From: Pseudomonadales bacterium
GTDB lineage: Bacteria > Pseudomonadota > Gammaproteobacteria > Pseudomonadales > Pseudohongiellaceae
Direction: 5' to 3'
NCBI GenBank assembly: GCA_022821865.1
Contig: JAJECW010000091.1
Coordinates: 1-33,992 of the forward strand
Length of the DNA stretch: 33,992 nucleotides
Shown: in pieces, positions 17,206 through 25,103 of the stretch
Layout: each line of letters starts with the position of its first letter
Position numbering within the stretch: the stretch's first letter is position 1
Translations under genes and position numbers: made by a program
The notes under the pieces: model-generated
Database searches by the model: none
What the model saw: only the letters and a program-made list of their open reading frames with translations
What the model was told of the DNA's origin: nothing

Positions 17206-18096
17206 ATGGCGACTGATCGAAGATTCAGAGACAGGGTTCACGAACTGAAGCAGGAATACGAAACCCTGCGGCGAGGGAAGGACACACTGCTCAGGCATAT
17301 CGACGATGTGGAAATCCCGGAGACTGTCTACAACTCGAACGCGATCGAGAACTCAACCCTCAGCCTTGAGGATACCGAACGTATCCTGCTCGATCAGCAA
17401 ATGGTTCGCAATGTGTCTTTGCGCGAAGTGTATGAGGCGAAAAATCTTTCCCGGGTAATGGAGCGCAAGAAGCTACTTGCCCGCAGTGATGAACTGAACC
17501 ACGAACTGATCCTTCGCCTGCACCAGATGTTGCTCGGCGGCATCAACGACGATATCGCCGGACGCTACCGGCGGGCCGGGGAGTATGTTCGGGCAGGCCC
17601 GCATATCGCTCCGGCACCCGAGCAGGTGGAATTCATGATGGAACAGATCATTATTGCCTGCAACAGCGATTTTGAGTCCTGGTTTCTGGACAACACCGCC
17701 CGTTTCCATCTCGAATTTGAGTCCATTCATCCCTTCTGCGACGGCAATGGCCGCATTGGCCGTGTTCTGATCGATTTTCAGCTTCTCAAACTTGGTTTTC
17801 CCCGCATCATTATCAGAAACTCGGAGAAACAGCATTACTATCGGGCGTTTCTGGACTACGAGCGTCGCGTGGCAACCCGCCCCATGGAAAAGATTCTTGT
17901 GCTCGCCCTGCTGGAATCACTCCACAAGCGCATCGCCTACCTGCGAGGCGACGCCATCGTCCGGCTTTCAGACCATGCCCGCAAGCAGGGCAAATCCGGA
18001 TCCGCCATCACCAATGCCGCCCGCCGGCAAACCATCCCCGCCTTCCGCGAGCGAGGCGTCTGGAAGATTGGGGAGTATTCGCATTCGAATGGATAA
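17206..18096 (+). CDS. Fic family protein with N-terminal inhibitory motif
   Basis: The 296-residue product has an N-terminal helical part with the autoinhibitory (S/T)xxxE(G/N) motif, here SNAIEN (44-49), placing it with the class II Fic proteins whose own N terminus blocks the ATP site. The Fic core motif is HPFCDGNGRIGR (175-186), with the catalytic His175 intact, so transfer of AMP (or another nucleotide part) to a protein hydroxyl is expected. The last ~40 residues (AITNAARRQTIPAFRERGVW) resemble a small excisionase/HTH-like DNA-binding domain. ATG 17206 is preferred because the family begins close to FRDRVHELK; an in-frame TTG at 17152 lies in AT-rich DNA. The target is unknown. Confidence 0.88.
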   Translation: MATDRRFRDRVHELKQEYETLRRGKDTLLRHIDDVEIPETVYNSNAIENSTLSLEDTERILLDQQMVRNVSLREVYEAKNLSRVMERKKLLARSDELNHELILRLHQMLLGGINDDIAGRYRRAGEYVRAGPHIAPAPEQVEFMMEQIIIACNSDFESWFLDNTARFHLEFESIHPFCDGNGRIGRVLIDFQLLKLGFPRIIIRNSEKQHYYRAFLDYERRVATRPMEKILVLALLESLHKRIAYLRGDAIVRLSDHARKQGKSGSAITNAARRQTIPAFRERGVWKIGEYSHSNG

Positions 18097-18100
18097 ACGA

Positions 18101-18138
18101 GCCGCAGGGAAGCTCTGACTTAATCAGAGCTTCCCTAA
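18101..18138. repeat. Left copy of 38-base inverted repeat flanking the MATE gene
   Basis: The core (18106-18136) is a perfect hairpin with 13-base arms AGGGAAGCTCTGA / TCAGAGCTTCCCT and loop CTTAA. With its flanks GCCGC and AA, the 38 bases are the exact reverse complement of 19503-19540. It begins four bases after the Fic stop and ends 27 bases before the MATE start. It could act as a terminator-like hairpin for the Fic transcript, though no T-run follows, or mark the end of an inserted cassette. Confidence 0.8.
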
Positions 18139-18165
18139 AAGCCGACACGCACACTGTTTTACTGT

Positions 18166-19506
18166 ATGAAAAATCCCGCGGAAATCACTTATCGCGGCCT
18201 GCTGCTGCGGGCATTGCCCCTGATTCTGGCGAATATGGCGGGGCCGCTGCTCGGGCTCGCGGATACCGCGATTATCGGCAATCTGGGCGATACCGCGGCG
18301 CTTGGGGCGATTGCCTTTGGCGCGCTGATCTTCTCCCTGGCGTACTGGAGTTTCGGCTTTCTGCGCATGAGCACCACGGGTTTTGCCGCCCGGGCGGCGG
18401 GGGCGGGGGACGCGGCCGAAGTGCGCGCCATCATGGGTCGGGCGCTGCTGCTTGCCCTTGCGCTCGGCGCATCGCTGCTGCTGGCCCGTGCGCCACTGGA
18501 GTGGTTCGCCTTCTTCCTGCTTGACGGCAGCGCTTCGGTGGAGTCGGCGGCGCGGGAGTACTACCGCATCCGCATCTGGGGCGCTCCGGCGGCCTTGTCG
18601 GTGTTCGCCCTGTCGGGGATTATGGTGGGGCTGGGGCGGGGCCGGCCGCTGCTGACGCTGCAACTGTTTCTGAATGGGCTCAATATCGCTCTCGATCTGC
18701 TCTTTGCCGGCGTGCTGCAGATGGGTGTCCCGGGCATTGCCCTGGGCACCTTGCTGGCGGAATGGGCCACTCTGGTTTTCGGTGGGCTGCTGCTGTGGCG
18801 GGAACTTGCCGCGGGCAAGCCGGCGGGCGAAGCTTTCTGGCCGCTGGCGCGGATTCTCGACCGGCGGGCCCTGGGGCGCACTTTTTCCGCCAATGGCGAT
18901 ATTCTCCTGCGCACGCTGACCCTGGTGCTTTCCTTCGCCTTTTTCACCAACCAGAGCGCCCGCTTCGGCGACGTGACCCTGGCCGCCAACCATATCCTGC
19001 TGCAGTTTCTGGCCTTTGCGGCCTTTTTTCTCGACGGCTACGCCTATGTGGTGGAATCGGTGGCGGGCAAGGCGGCCGGGGCTGGGCGGCGCGATGTATT
19101 CGATCTCGCGGTGCGCCGTTCGACGGTGATTGCCTGCGGAACATCCATTCTGCTCGCCTTGCTGTTGCTGCTGGCGGGAGGGCGGTTCGTGTCCTGGCTT
19201 ACCGACATCCCGGAGGTGCGCTTCGCCGCCGGGGAATTGCTGCATTATGCGGTGGTCTATGTGCTGCTCTGTTTCGCCGCCTTTCAGTTGGACGGCATTT
19301 TCATCGGCGTGTCCCACACCCGGCAGTTGCGCAATGCCGCCCTGCTGGCCGCCGGTATTTTCCTTGCCGCCTGGTGGTTGCTGGAGGGAAGCCTCGCGGT
19401 TGCCGGCCTGTGGCAGGCGATGATCGTCTTTGTGGTGGCGAGGGCCTGTGCCCTGCTGCTGTATCTGCCTGGGCTGCGGGAGTCCATCCCCCGGTTCGCG
19501 GATTAG
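18166..19506 (+). CDS. MATE family efflux transporter, DinF-like
   Basis: The 446-residue product is an inner-membrane protein with about twelve hydrophobic segments. The N-terminal half has LPLILANMAGPLLGLADTAI and GNLGDTAALGAIAFG, and the middle has LAANHILLQFLAFAAFFLDG, which match the DinF subfamily of MATE cation-coupled multidrug exporters. Substrate is not predictable. No ribosome site is evident before the ATG. The gene is exactly bracketed by a 38-base inverted repeat, and its TAG stop lies inside the right copy. Base composition looks like the neighbouring host genes. Confidence 0.88.
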   Translation: MKNPAEITYRGLLLRALPLILANMAGPLLGLADTAIIGNLGDTAALGAIAFGALIFSLAYWSFGFLRMSTTGFAARAAGAGDAAEVRAIMGRALLLALALGASLLLARAPLEWFAFFLLDGSASVESAAREYYRIRIWGAPAALSVFALSGIMVGLGRGRPLLTLQLFLNGLNIALDLLFAGVLQMGVPGIALGTLLAEWATLVFGGLLLWRELAAGKPAGEAFWPLARILDRRALGRTFSANGDILLRTLTLVLSFAFFTNQSARFGDVTLAANHILLQFLAFAAFFLDGYAYVVESVAGKAAGAGRRDVFDLAVRRSTVIACGTSILLALLLLLAGGRFVSWLTDIPEVRFAAGELLHYAVVYVLLCFAAFQLDGIFIGVSHTRQLRNAALLAAGIFLAAWWLLEGSLAVAGLWQAMIVFVVARACALLLYLPGLRESIPRFAD

Positions 19507-19540
19507 GGAAGCTCTGATTAAGTCAGAGCTTCCCTGCGGC
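19503..19540. repeat. Right copy of 38-base inverted repeat flanking the MATE gene
   Basis: This is the perfect reverse complement of 18101-18138. Its core hairpin (19505-19535) has the same 13-base arms with loop TTAAG, and the right flank GCGGC mirrors the left copy. It includes the MATE stop codon. No target-site duplication is visible outside the two copies. Confidence 0.8.
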
Positions 19541-19559
19541 ACATGGAAGTGGCGATAAT

Positions 19560-19585
19560 GAAAAATTCCAGGGGTGGAATTTTTC
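19560..19585. terminator. Bidirectional hairpin terminator between convergent genes
   Basis: GAAAAATTCCA, a GGGG loop and TGGAATTTTTC form a perfect 11-base stem whose ends supply an A-tract on one side and a T-tract on the other. It lies between the MATE gene (+) and the DUF3301 gene (-), where termination for both strands is expected. The stem is AT-rich, so efficiency may be modest. Confidence 0.6.
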
Positions 19586-19594
19586 AGAGAATAC

Positions 19595-19918
19595 TCAGTC
19601 CGCGGGAATGGCGTAGGCTTCGGTCTCCACTGCCACCAGCTTGGTGCCGAGCACGGAAATGCCGCCGCTGTAGCGGTGTTCGCCGGTGGTGGAGAATTCG
19701 AACTGGTAGCGCCTTCCCACGGCGAGGAAGCCGTCCTCGTCGCGGCTGAACCAGATGCCGCGCAGCACCGTGGTCTGGTCGAGCAATTGCAGACCCCGGT
19801 GCCGGCAATAGCGCCGGGCGTAGGCCACCGTGAGACGCTTGATCTTGTCGCTTTGCCACCAGAAGGCAAAGATCACGGCGGCGATGGCCAGGAAGATGAC
19901 AACACTCAGACTCAGCAT
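19595..19918 (-). CDS. DUF3301 family small membrane-anchored protein
   Basis: The 107-residue product has one N-terminal membrane segment (LSLSVVIFLAIAAVIFAFWW, about 2-22) followed by a soluble domain with RRYCRHRGLQLLDQT, WFSRDEDG, RRYQFEFSTTGEHRYSG and GTKLVAVETE. This matches the uncharacterised DUF3301 proteins of gammaproteobacteria. The ATG at 19918 is chosen because it begins the membrane segment. It follows the FabH-like gene by 53 bases on the same strand. Function unknown. Confidence 0.75.
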   Translation of the reverse strand: MLSLSVVIFLAIAAVIFAFWWQSDKIKRLTVAYARRYCRHRGLQLLDQTTVLRGIWFSRDEDGFLAVGRRYQFEFSTTGEHRYSGGISVLGTKLVAVETEAYAIPAD

Positions 19919-19971
19919 GGCGGCTTGATTCCCGCTTGTTGCATTTGGTTCAGACGGGGCGCCGGGTTCAC

Positions 19972-21108
19972 TCAGATCAAGGGAGTTTCGGCTGACGCGG
20001 CGTCCGCTTCCGCGGCGGCGCCATTCTTGCGTTCGGCGTGGCGCTGATAGCGCTGGATATGCGGCGCCAGCAGTTCCAGGGCGGTCTTGTCGCAGGGCGG
20101 CAGTTCGGCGTCGCTGGTTTTGAGCGGCGTAACCCGCTCGCCCCAGCGAATCAGGCCCGCGGCCCAGGTCAGGCCGGCGCCGAAAGCCGCCGACAGCACA
20201 TAGTCCCCCGGCTGTATGCGGCCCTGGTCCAGGGCTTCGGCGAGCGCCACGGGGATGGTGCCCGCCGAGGTATTGCCGTACTTGTCCACATTGACGATGA
20301 CTTTTTCCCCCGGTACGCCGAGGCGGGCGGCGAGGGCGTCGAGAATGCGCTTGTTGGCCTGATGCGGCACCACCAGGGCCACATCTTCGATGGCGACATT
20401 GGCCTCCTCCAGCACATCGATGCAGGCCTGGGCCATGCTGCGCACGGCGCGCTTGAATACCTCGCGGCCGTCGAAATTCCATTCCACGTAGAGAAAGTCA
20501 TCGGTGAGGCGTTCGTAGGCGGAGCCGAAATTGGTGATCTGGATGGCGTTTTTGGCGTCGGCCTCGCAGCCGATGCGCGAGGCCAGCAGGCCCACGGGTT
20601 TTTCGCTGGGCTCGATAATCGCCGCGCCGCAGGCGTCGCCGAACAGAATCGCCGAGTTGCGCTGGCTCCAGTTCAGGTAATGGGTGATGTATTCGCCGCC
20701 GATGAGCAGGATCCTGCGGTGCTGGCCGGTGGCGATCAGTCCCCGGCACAGGTGCAAGCCGTAGAGAAAGCCGGTGCAGGCGGTGTTGATGTCCACCGCC
20801 GCCGCCTTGCGGGCGCCGAGCGCGTCCTGGATGATGGCGGCGGTATTGGGGCAGTAGCTGTCATTGGTCAGGCTGGCCAGCATGATCAGGTCAAGCTCGG
20901 CCGGGTCCATGTCGGCCGCGGCGAGGGCGCGGCGGGCGGAAACGAGGCCGAGTTCGGAAAAATTGACGTGACTGACGCGTCGCTCCCGGATGCCGGACCG
21001 GGTGACGATCCATTCATCGGAAGTGTCGAGAAAAGTGGCCAGATCGTGATTGGTGAGTCTCGCCGGCGGCACACACATGCCCCAGCCGGTGATCTCGGCG
21101 TGATACAT
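19972..21108 (-). CDS. FabH-like beta-ketoacyl-ACP synthase III family protein
   Basis: The 378-residue product has the KAS III catalytic triad: Cys111 in DINTACTGFLYGL, His249 in PHQANKRI and Asn279 in KYGNTSAGTIP, with DEWIVTRSGIRERR (31-44) at the N terminus. KAS III enzymes condense an acyl-CoA with malonyl-ACP to prime fatty acid synthesis. It is about 50 residues longer than housekeeping FabH because of a C-terminal tail after RWGER (about 325), rich in Ala, Glu and Lys. No fab genes adjoin it, so it may be an accessory enzyme for a special lipid or metabolite. AGGAG lies seven bases before the ATG at 21108. Confidence 0.85.
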   Translation of the reverse strand: MYHAEITGWGMCVPPARLTNHDLATFLDTSDEWIVTRSGIRERRVSHVNFSELGLVSARRALAAADMDPAELDLIMLASLTNDSYCPNTAAIIQDALGARKAAAVDINTACTGFLYGLHLCRGLIATGQHRRILLIGGEYITHYLNWSQRNSAILFGDACGAAIIEPSEKPVGLLASRIGCEADAKNAIQITNFGSAYERLTDDFLYVEWNFDGREVFKRAVRSMAQACIDVLEEANVAIEDVALVVPHQANKRILDALAARLGVPGEKVIVNVDKYGNTSAGTIPVALAEALDQGRIQPGDYVLSAAFGAGLTWAAGLIRWGERVTPLKTSDAELPPCDKTALELLAPHIQRYQRHAERKNGAAAEADAASAETPLI

Positions 21109-21419
21109 CAAATTGCTCCTGTTCCGCATCCCGCAAGCAGTCCGGCTTACCTGGGAGCCTGCGGCGGAGGCTTCCAGGGCCGGCAAGAACCGCCATGGGC
21201 CGACCCCGCATTGCCGGAAAGGTTTTATAATCCACGAAGCTTACTTGATTTTCAGCCCGATGAACACAAGCCCGGCCAATCTATCGCCTCCCATGAAACA
21301 CAGAGATTTTCAAGCTGGCGCTCAGGGAGCGCGGCGGTGACGGAAAGTGGCCCGGCGCAAGCCGGGAAAGTGTTCCGTTACCGACGGAAAGCGGCCGGAG
21401 CTTATTCGGAACCGAGCAA
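21109..21419. other. Intergenic region between divergent FabH-like gene and cysM
   Basis: These 311 bases contain no gene I can support. There is a TATAAT at 21226-21231 in the cysM direction and a short open frame of 26 codons from ATG 21260 to a TGA at 21338-21340, without recognisable features. I see no riboswitch or repeat. Confidence 0.6.
21226..21231 (+). promoter_or_regulatory. Candidate -10 box for cysM
   Basis: A perfect TATAAT stands out in the region upstream of cysM, about 190 bases before its start. The sequence 17 bases upstream (ACCCCG) is a poor -35, so an activator may be needed. A leader of roughly 180 bases would result. Confidence 0.4.
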
Positions 21420-22322
21420 ATGCAGTACCCCACAATAGAAAGCCTGGTAGGCAATACGCCGCTGGTTCGCCTGCAGCGATTGCCCGGCGAGACCGGCAAT
21501 CACGTGCTGATCAAGCTCGAAGGCGACAACCCCGCGGGTTCGGTGAAGGACCGCCCCGCCATGAGCATGATCCAGCGCGCCGAGGAGCGCGGCGATATTT
21601 CCCCCGGCGATATTCTCGTGGAAGCCACCAGCGGCAATACCGGTATCGCCCTGGCCATGGCCGCGGCGATCAAGGGCTACCGCATGAAACTCATCATGCC
21701 GGGCAACATGAGCGAAGAGCGCAAGGCCTCCATGGCGGCCTATGGCGCCGAGTTGATTCTGGTTTCCGAAGAAGAAGGCATGGAAGGCGCCCGGGACCTC
21801 GCCATTGTGATGAACCGGCGCGGCGAAGGCAAGCTGCTCGACCAGTTCGCCAACCCGGACAATCCCCTGGCCCATGTGGAAGCCACCGGTCGGGAGATTT
21901 GGCGGGATACTGCCGGAACGGTGACACATTTCGTCAGTTCCATGGGCACCACCGGCACCATCATGGGGGTATCGCGCTATCTCAAGAAGATGAATCCCGC
22001 CATCGAGATTATCGGTCTGCAGCCCGATGACGATTCGCGCATTCCCGGCATCCGCCGTTGGCCCGAGGAATATCTGCCGAAGATTTTTGATCGCAGCCGG
22101 GTGGACCGCATCATCGATATCGCCCAGCGCGACGCCGAAGCCACCATGCGCCGGCTCGCCGCGGAAGAGGGTGTCTTCTGCGGCGTATCCTCGGGCGGGG
22201 CGGTATTCGCCGCCTTGCGGATTTCCCGGGAAGTGGAAAACGCCACCATTGTGGCCATCATCTGCGACCGTGGCGACCGCTATCTTTCCACCGGCGTTTT
22301 TTCCAGTGAATCCGGAACCTGA
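21420..22322 (+). CDS. cysM: Cysteine synthase B (O-acetylserine sulfhydrylase)
   Basis: The 300-residue PLP enzyme makes cysteine from O-acetylserine (or phosphoserine in some relatives) and sulfide or thiosulfate. It shows the family start YPTIESLVGNTPLVRL, the PLP lysine in NPAGSVKDRPA (Lys43), SGNTGIALAMAAA, MGTTGTIMGVSRYLK and CGVSSGGAVFAAL. The RRWPEEYLPKIF segment and short C terminus fit CysM better than CysK. It is followed by rlmD, overlapping by 17 bases if the GTG start of that gene is right. Confidence 0.93.
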   Translation: MQYPTIESLVGNTPLVRLQRLPGETGNHVLIKLEGDNPAGSVKDRPAMSMIQRAEERGDISPGDILVEATSGNTGIALAMAAAIKGYRMKLIMPGNMSEERKASMAAYGAELILVSEEEGMEGARDLAIVMNRRGEGKLLDQFANPDNPLAHVEATGREIWRDTAGTVTHFVSSMGTTGTIMGVSRYLKKMNPAIEIIGLQPDDDSRIPGIRRWPEEYLPKIFDRSRVDRIIDIAQRDAEATMRRLAAEEGVFCGVSSGGAVFAALRISREVENATIVAIICDRGDRYLSTGVFSSESGT

Positions 22323-23547
22323 GGCGGGTTCCCGCCCAGCCCGGGCTCCCCGGTCTTCTTCGTCAAACCCGGAAACGACCCAAACCACTCCCCGCTGCGC
22401 GGTATTTGCCGCTTGCGGCGGATGCGGCCGGCAGGATGTTCCCGGCGCCGCGCAACTCGCCGACAAACAGGCGCTGCTGCAGCGGGAACTCGCGGAGCTC
22501 GCCGGCATCGGGCCGGAAAGCTACCAGTTGCTACCGCCTGTGACGGGGCCACAATGGAATTACCGCCGCAAGGCGCGGCTCGCCGCGCGCCTCGTGCGCC
22601 GCAAGGGCGGCGTACTCGTGGGATTCCGGGAAAAACGCGGCGGCTTTGTCACGGACATGAAGGACTGCGAGGTGCTCGTTGCGCCGCTGGCCGCACTGAT
22701 CCGCCCCCTGCGGGCATTGCTCAACGGCATGACGGCCCGGGAGGCGATTCCCCAGATCGAAGTCGCCGCCGGTGAAGACTATGCCGGCGAATGCGCCCGG
22801 GCCGCCCTCGTGCTGCGCCATATACGCCCGCTGGGCCGGGACGATTTGCAGCGGCTCAGCGCATTCGCCGCCCGCTGGGGGCCGCAAGTCTATTTGCAGC
22901 CAGGCGGGGTGGACAGCGTCCGGCGGCTGTACCCGCGCAGCGGGCCGGAACGCCTGCATTATCACTTGCCAAAATTCGGCCTGCGGCTGGCCTTCCACCC
23001 CATGGATTTCCTTCAAGTGAATGCGGTGGTGAACCGGCGCGCCATCGATCTCGTGAGCGAATTGCTCGATTTGCGACGAGGCGACCGCCTGCTCGACCTG
23101 TTCTGCGGCCTCGGCAATTTCAGCCTGCCCCTGGCGACCCGCTGCGAATACGTGACCGGCATCGAAAACAGGCGGGAAATGGTGGCCAGGGCAGCGGAAA
23201 ACGCCGAGGCCAACGGAATCACGAATGCCGGTTTCCTCGCCGCGGACCTGTACCGCAAGCATCCCCCGGCCCTGCCGCAGCCGCCGGAGTCCTACAACCG
23301 GATTCTGCTCGACCCGCCCCGCAGCGGCGCCCTGGAGACCATCCCGCTGATTGCCGCCAGCGGCGCCGACCGGGTGGTCTATGTTTCCTGCAATCCGGAA
23401 AGCCTGGCCAGGGACGCCCGGGAACTGCGCCGCCGGGGCTTTGATTTGAAATCCGCCGGGGTAATGGATATGTTCCCGCATACCTTGCATGTCGAGTCGG
23501 TGGCCATGTTCGAATCCGCGCGGCAGCGGGCCGGGAGCCCGCCATGA
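22306..23547 (+). CDS. rlmD: 23S rRNA m5U1939 methyltransferase RlmD, lacking the TRAM domain
   Basis: The 413-residue SAM-dependent enzyme methylates U1939 of 23S rRNA. The iron-sulfur cysteines are visible: Cys31, Cys37 and Cys40 in CAVFAACGGC plus the later MKDCEV. The methyltransferase motifs are LLDLFCGLGNFSLPLA, ILLDPPRSGALE and the catalytic VSCNPESLARD. RlmD usually has an N-terminal TRAM RNA-binding domain of about 70 residues before the first cysteine; here only 30 Pro/Ser-rich residues precede it. The only plausible start is the GTG at 22306 inside the end of cysM. mazG follows with an ATGA overlap. Confidence 0.88.
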   Translation: MNPEPEAGSRPARAPRSSSSNPETTQTTPRCAVFAACGGCGRQDVPGAAQLADKQALLQRELAELAGIGPESYQLLPPVTGPQWNYRRKARLAARLVRRKGGVLVGFREKRGGFVTDMKDCEVLVAPLAALIRPLRALLNGMTAREAIPQIEVAAGEDYAGECARAALVLRHIRPLGRDDLQRLSAFAARWGPQVYLQPGGVDSVRRLYPRSGPERLHYHLPKFGLRLAFHPMDFLQVNAVVNRRAIDLVSELLDLRRGDRLLDLFCGLGNFSLPLATRCEYVTGIENRREMVARAAENAEANGITNAGFLAADLYRKHPPALPQPPESYNRILLDPPRSGALETIPLIAASGADRVVYVSCNPESLARDARELRRRGFDLKSAGVMDMFPHTLHVESVAMFESARQRAGSPP

Positions 23548-24455
23548 ACCGGGAACGGGAAGATTCCGGTGAGTTTTCGCAACTCGCGCAAGGCTCGCCC
23601 GTGGACCGGTTGCTGGCCCTGATGTCGATGTTGCGGGACAGTGAATACGGCTGTCCCTGGGACCTCGAGCAGACCTTTGAATCCCTGATTCCCCATACCG
23701 TGGAGGAAGTCCACGAAGTCATCCACGCCATTGAAAGCGGCGATCGGGACGAGTTGCGCGACGAACTCGGCGACCTGCTCTTTCAGGTGGTCTTCTATGC
23801 CCAGTTGTCCCGGGAAGAGGGTGGTTTCGATTTCCAGGACGTTGCCGCGGAGGTGACCGGCAAGCTGCTGCGGCGCCACCCCCATGTGTTTCCCGACGGC
23901 AGCCTGGAAAGCTTTGGCCAGAAGCGGGAACTCAGCGCCGGCGAAGTGGTGGGCAACTGGGAGGCGATCAAGCGGGCGGAACGCGCCGCAAAGGGGATAA
24001 AGCCCGGGGGCGCCAATGGGGACGGACACAGCGAGGCCAGTGTGCTGGATGGCCTGTCACAGTCACTGCCGGCGCTGGAAAAGGCGCGCAAGCTGCAACA
24101 ACGCGCCGCGGGAATCGGCTTCGACTGGCCCTCTCCGCCGCCGGTGCTGGACAAGCTCAGGGAGGAAGTCGGCGAGTTCAGCGCCGCCCTGGCTGCCGAA
24201 GACTCCGCTGCCATGCGCGAGGAACTCGGCGATATGCTGTTCGCCCTGGTCAATCTGGCGCGGCACTGCCGGATTGACCCGGAATCCGCCCTGCGGGAAT
24301 CGAACCGCCGCTTCGAGGCGCGCTTCCGGCTACTTGAGCAACTTGCCCTCGAGCGCGGCTGGGTGCTGCCCGAGCGTGAATTGCGGGAACTTGACGAACT
24401 GTGGGACTTGGCGAAGAATCGCATCCGCGGCAACCAATCCGGTGACTCACATTGA
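23544..24455 (+). CDS. mazG: Nucleoside triphosphate pyrophosphohydrolase MazG
   Basis: The 303-residue product has two MazG domains, each with EEVxE and ELGD metal-binding motifs: EEVHEVIHA...[12 protein letters not shown] (about 54-85) and [10 protein letters not shown]...[12 protein letters not shown] (about 206-235), and the family's [12 protein letters not shown] (37-48). It hydrolyses NTPs to NMPs and pyrophosphate, clearing aberrant nucleotides and lowering (p)ppGpp in E. coli. It is somewhat longer than the usual ~270 residues. In Pseudomonas-like gene orders relA lies between rlmD and mazG; here they overlap directly. Confidence 0.94.
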   Translation: MNREREDSGEFSQLAQGSPVDRLLALMSMLRDSEYGCPWDLEQTFESLIPHTVEEVHEVIHAIESGDRDELRDELGDLLFQVVFYAQLSREEGGFDFQDVAAEVTGKLLRRHPHVFPDGSLESFGQKRELSAGEVVGNWEAIKRAERAAKGIKPGGANGDGHSEASVLDGLSQSLPALEKARKLQQRAAGIGFDWPSPPPVLDKLREEVGEFSAALAAEDSAAMREELGDMLFALVNLARHCRIDPESALRESNRRFEARFRLLEQLALERGWVLPERELRELDELWDLAKNRIRGNQSGDSH

Positions 24456-25096
24456 AAATGATCTTGCTCGGCGCCCCCGGCGCCGGAAAGGGCACCCAGG
24501 CCCGCTTCATCACGGAAAAATTCGCGATTCCGCAGATCTCCACCGGCGACATGCTGCGCTCCGCGGTGCGTGACGGCACCGAACTCGGCCGGCGGGTCGA
24601 GGCGTTCATGGCCAGCGGCGCCCTGGTCGGCGACGAACTCATCGTCGCCCTCGTGCTCGAGCGCATCGCCCGGGAAGATTGCGCCGGCGGATTCCTGTTC
24701 GACGGTTTTCCCCGCACGATTCCCCAGGCCCGGGCCACCACCGAGGCCGGGGTTGAAATCGACGTGGTGCTCAATATCGCCGTCAACGACGACGAAATCG
24801 TCCGCCGGCTCAGTGGGCGCCGGACCCATCCGGCTTCCGGCCGCGTCTACCATGTGGAGTTCAATCCGCCGCAAGTCGCCGGACGCGATGACGAAACCGG
24901 CGAGGAACTGATCCAGCGCGAAGACGACCAGGAGCAGACCGTGCGCCAGCGCCTCGCGGTTTACCATCGGCAGACCAAACCCCTGGTGGCCTATTACCGC
25001 GGTCTTGCCCAGGAAGGGCTACCCCTGCGGGTGCTCAATGTGGAAGGCAACGCGCCGGTTTCCGAAATCCGCGATGCGGTTCTGCGTCTGCTATGA
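24452..25096 (+). CDS. adk: Adenylate kinase
   Basis: The 214-residue product has the P-loop [10 protein letters not shown] (7-16), [18 protein letters not shown] and the long LID domain ([19 protein letters not shown]...), which lacks zinc cysteines. It interconverts AMP and ATP with two ADP. The TTG at 24452 is chosen because it gives [10 protein letters not shown], aligning with the start of known Adk; an ATG two codons later is possible. The TTG overlaps the mazG stop (TTGA). Confidence 0.96.
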   Translation: MKMILLGAPGAGKGTQARFITEKFAIPQISTGDMLRSAVRDGTELGRRVEAFMASGALVGDELIVALVLERIAREDCAGGFLFDGFPRTIPQARATTEAGVEIDVVLNIAVNDDEIVRRLSGRRTHPASGRVYHVEFNPPQVAGRDDETGEELIQREDDQEQTVRQRLAVYHRQTKPLVAYYRGLAQEGLPLRVLNVEGNAPVSEIRDAVLRLL

Positions 25097-25103
25097 GAAT
25101 GGG

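Noticed and set aside
18152..18168. LexA-type SOS box before the DinF-like MATE gene
   Set aside because: CTGT occurs but without the ACAG partner at the right spacing.
18124..19869. Long minus-strand open frame (581 codons) opposite the MATE gene
   Set aside because: Gln/Arg/Pro-rich shadow translation; the plus strand encodes a clear membrane transporter.
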